Origin: Fomitopsis serialis
Lineage: Eukaryota; Basidiomycota; Agaricomycetes; Polyporales; Fomitopsidaceae
DNA length: 22,412 nucleotides
Reading direction: 5' to 3'
NCBI RefSeq assembly: GCF_022376445.1
Contig: NW_025955526.1
Coordinates: 1 to 22,412, forward strand
Shown: one piece after another, positions 22,176-22,412 of the stretch
How the letters are laid out: each line of letters starts with the position of its first letter
Position numbering within the stretch: position 1 is the first letter of the stretch
Notes under the pieces: model-generated
What the model saw: only the letters and a program-made list of their open reading frames with translations
Told to the model about the DNA's origin: nothing
Databases searched by the model: none
Translations under genes and position numbers: made by a program

Positions 22176-22412
22176 CCGACATGTTGAAAAGGTGCCATTC
22201 TGTCATGATCCATATCGCGTGAACTTGTAAGTAGAGCCACTTACTGTACTCTATGTAGCAAACGATACTCACCTCTCGCATGGACTGATACCATCGCAGA
22301 ATGTCGCGGGGAACCATCTACAGGGTCTCATCAGCCGTTGATCGTAACACGTGCTCGTACCGACAGGGTTGCTTTGGATCAGCCTGTGCGAGCAAACCGT
22401 AAGCACTGATGA
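22176..22412 (-). CDS. Possible 3' exons of a minus-strand gene running off the right edge
   Basis: Three blocks on the minus strand are separated by intron-like segments with good signals: 22412-22361, 22317-22273 and 22223-22176. The donors are GTACGA, GTGAGT and GTCAGT, with acceptors ccctgtag and cttacaag. The first intron (43 nt) has a CTGATG branch-like site. One frame across the joins reads LLAQADPKQPC, then RWFPATFCDGISPCE, then DMDHDRMAPFQHV. At least one other frame also stays open, so the frame is not settled and no family is recognised. The unspliced 66-codon frame at 22317-22117 is an alternative reading. Confidence 0.22.

Overview
The window looks like nuclear DNA of a filamentous basidiomycete (class Agaricomycetes, plausibly a polypore). 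The genes are full of short GT-AG introns, mostly 44-89 nt, with CTAAC/CTGAC-like branch sites. The proteins are fungal house-keeping families, and one is a proline/histidine-rich family that I associate with mushroom-forming fungi. The species cannot be named from the sequence alone.

Left half (1-11568): gene-poor. The only convincing gene is a single-exon, very GC-rich minus-strand gene at 2292-3257 for a Pro-rich disordered protein, with a CCTTATAAGG element about 90 bp upstream of its start. The rest is GC-rich to mixed DNA. Long open frames there lie over one another in several frames and look like composition effects. At 7600-9300 there are traces of a diverged, inverted repeat pair, a G-run tract able to form a G-quadruplex, and several small hairpins.

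Right half (11569-21556): compact and gene-dense. In order: an MPP6-like nuclear exosome cofactor (minus, 3 exons), an intron-containing tRNA-Arg(CCT) (minus), an ALKBH6-like Fe(II)/2-oxoglutarate dioxygenase (plus, 7 exons including 14- and 24-nt micro-exons), a SET5-like MYND/SET methyltransferase (minus, 4 exons, convergent with ALKBH6), a weakly supported small membrane-protein gene (minus), and a long CHO2-type phosphatidylethanolamine N-methyltransferase gene (plus, at least 18 exons, about 980-1000 residues). The last bases may hold the 3' part of another minus-strand gene.

The genes belong to unrelated pathways (RNA decay, translation, demethylation, chromatin methylation, phospholipid synthesis). 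I see no operon-like or biosynthetic cluster, and no convincing new defence or mobile system. The most checkable oddities are in CHO2: a 438-nt intron holding a cluster of TAGCGCC inverted repeats, a GC-AG first intron, and a frame break in the last exon. Others are the micro-exons of the ALKBH6 gene and a Ser/Thr-rich insertion inside the MYND finger of the SET5-like protein. All exon borders were worked out by hand from reading frame, splice signals and remembered family motifs; no alignment was run.
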